7,929 bases of DNA from UMGS1370 sp963557065 (lineage in GTDB: Bacteria; Bacillota; Clostridia; Lachnospirales; Lachnospiraceae). Shown here in pieces: positions 6,633-7,929 of this stretch; the first letter of the stretch is position 1; each line of letters begins with the position of its first letter. Location: contig CAUWCT010000037.1 of the NCBI GenBank assembly GCA_963557065.1, positions 1 through 7,929 of the forward strand, in the 5' to 3' direction. The position numbers were made by a program, and so were the translations under genes. The notes beneath the pieces were generated by a model. The model searched no databases and was not told where the DNA came from. It saw nothing but the letters and a program-made list of their open reading frames with translations.

Positions 6633-7796
6633 ATGAAAAAGATTTATTGCCTGAATGCAATTTCTAAGCATGGAACCGCAAGGCTGACAGAGGATTATCA
6701 GCTGACAGATTCCATTGGAGACGCAGCTGGAGTGCTGGTGCGAAGTGCAGCCATGCATGATATGGAACTGCCGGAAGGACTTCTGGCGATTGCGAGAGCC
6801 GGAGCCGGAGTCAATAACATTCCTCTGGAAAAATGTGCGGAAAAGGGAATTGTGGTATTCAATACGCCAGGAGCCAATGCCAATGCAGTAAAGGAATTGG
6901 TAATCGGAGCACTGGTGCTTTCTTCCCGCGATATTTTAGGCGGTATTGACTGGGTAAAAGCCAATAAAGAGGACGAAAATATTGCCAAGGCAACGGAAAA
7001 GAGCAAAAAAGCTTTTGCAGGCGGAGAAATCAGGGGAAAGAAGCTGGGTGTTATCGGCCTTGGAGCAATCGGAGCAGAAATTGCCAATGCAGCGGCATCC
7101 CTGGGGATGGAAGTGCTGGGCTATGATCCGTTTATTTCTGTAAAAGCTGCCTGGATGCTGTCCAGGGAAGTGCGTCCGGTAACCTCTATTGACACTATTT
7201 ACGAAGAATGCGATTACATTACCATCCATGTGCCGGCAACGGGAACTACCAAAGGAATGATCAATGAGGATGCCATTAAAAAGATGAAGGATGGAGTGGT
7301 GTTCTTAAACTTCTCCAGAGATGCTCTGGTGGATGAAGATGCTATGGCAAAGGCTCTGTCTGATGGAAAAGTAAAGAAATACGTGACGGATTTCCCAAAT
7401 CCAAAGGTAGTTAATATGGAGGGAACCATTGTGATTCCGCATCTGGGCGCATCTACGGAAGAAGCGGAAGACAACTGCGCGGCTATGGCAGTCGAGGAGA
7501 TCATGGATTATCTGGATAATGGCAACATTAAAAATTCGGTCAACTATCCGGCCTGCGATATGGGCGTCTGCAAAGCAGCGGCCAGAGTTGCGATTTTCCA
7601 TCAGAATATCCCCAATATGCTGGGACAGATTACGGCAATACTGGCAGCCGAACACGCCAATATTTCCGATATGACCAATAAGAGCAAAGATAAGTTCGCA
7701 TATACGCTGTTGGATCTGGAAACCCTTCCGGGAACCGATACAATGGATCGGCTGGCTGCAATCGAAGGAGTTTTGAGAGTGCGCCGGATCAAGTAA
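6633..7796 (+). CDS. serA: D-3-phosphoglycerate dehydrogenase with C-terminal ACT domain (SerA-like)
   Basis: It probably oxidises 3-phosphoglycerate to 3-phosphohydroxypyruvate with NAD+, the committed step of serine synthesis. The protein is 387 residues, shorter than the 410-residue E. coli form. In order: substrate-binding half with ARAGAGVNNIPLEKCAEKG (54-72) and FNTPGANANAVKELVIGAL (76-94); Rossmann domain with GLGAIG (142-147) and D165 in GYDPF, favouring NAD; R229 in NFSRDALVDEDAM; H270 in IPHLGASTEEAEDN; and an ACT domain from about 318 to 387. The ACT domain has H323, N325 and N343 at the spacing of the serine-binding residues of E. coli SerA, suggesting serine feedback inhibition. 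The usual catalytic glutamate before the histidine, in a DVFPTEP-like stretch, is not seen: the segment reads VTDFPNPKVV and is shortened. The serC neighbour 22 bases upstream strongly supports the role; another 2-hydroxyacid dehydrogenase activity is a weaker alternative. Confidence 0.92.
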   Translation: MKKIYCLNAISKHGTARLTEDYQLTDSIGDAAGVLVRSAAMHDMELPEGLLAIARAGAGVNNIPLEKCAEKGIVVFNTPGANANAVKELVIGALVLSSRDILGGIDWVKANKEDENIAKATEKSKKAFAGGEIRGKKLGVIGLGAIGAEIANAAASLGMEVLGYDPFISVKAAWMLSREVRPVTSIDTIYEECDYITIHVPATGTTKGMINEDAIKKMKDGVVFLNFSRDALVDEDAMAKALSDGKVKKYVTDFPNPKVVNMEGTIVIPHLGASTEEAEDNCAAMAVEEIMDYLDNGNIKNSVNYPACDMGVCKAAARVAIFHQNIPNMLGQITAILAAEHANISDMTNKSKDKFAYTLLDLETLPGTDTMDRLAAIEGVLRVRRIK

Positions 7797-7844
7797 ACAA
7801 ATATCAAGATGCCTTTATGGCCCAATATCATATGAGGAAAACAT

Positions 7845-7875
7845 CCCGGCACAGTTGTGCCGGGCAATTATTTTG
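7845..7875 (+). terminator. Intrinsic terminator after serA
   Basis: CCCGGCAC (7845-7852) and GTGCCGGG (7857-7864) form a perfect eight-pair GC-rich stem with an AGTT loop. It is followed by CAATTATTTTG, a moderate T-rich run. It lies about 50 bases after the serA stop and is the only clear terminator between leuB and the window end. Confidence 0.87.
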
Positions 7876-7929
7876 TAACAGTTCAGCTATCAATGTCATT
7901 TAGTTAATTTTAGCAAAAACAAAAATTTA

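Noticed and set aside
7876..7929. AT-rich tail after the last terminator
   Set aside because: No ORF, clear promoter, repeat or RNA structure that I can support; probably the start of the next intergenic region.

Overview
The window looks like chromosomal DNA of an anaerobic Firmicute, most likely a clostridium of the Lachnospiraceae type. This rests on the strong AGGAGG-type ribosome binding sites, the cell-surface protein with aromatic/Gly choline-binding-like repeats, the leuB-ilvD-ilvB order and the protein styles. No rRNA or other taxonomic marker is present, so the family-level placement is inference.

Layout, all on the + strand: (1) bases 1-734 hold the C-terminal part of a secreted or cell-wall-attached repeat protein whose start lies left of the window; it is followed by an intrinsic terminator (776-827). 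(2) A short intergenic region carries a good sigma-A-type promoter (909-937). (3) leuB (994-2085), ilvD (2088-3752) and ilvB (3775-5457) are tightly packed. (4) After 67 bp without a terminator come serC (5525-6610) and serA (6633-7796). (5) A perfect GC-rich hairpin (7845-7864) followed by a T-rich run ends the unit. The last 55 bases hold nothing I recognise.

Function: ilvB and ilvD supply the acetolactate synthase and dihydroxyacid dehydratase steps of valine, isoleucine and leucine synthesis, and leuB the oxidative step specific to leucine. serA and serC convert 3-phosphoglycerate to phosphoserine. The only promoter and terminators I can see bracket all five genes, so they may form one amino-acid biosynthesis operon of about 6.9 kb. 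ilvC, ilvE, leuA, leuC, leuD, serB and the acetolactate synthase small subunit (ilvN/ilvH) are not in the window.

I found no mobile element, CRISPR array, RNA gene, prophage or undescribed defence-like system. The most unusual points are a SerA that seems to lack the canonical catalytic glutamate while keeping an apparently complete serine-binding ACT site, the co-location of branched-chain and serine genes, an orphan IlvB, and a leader too short for a T-box.
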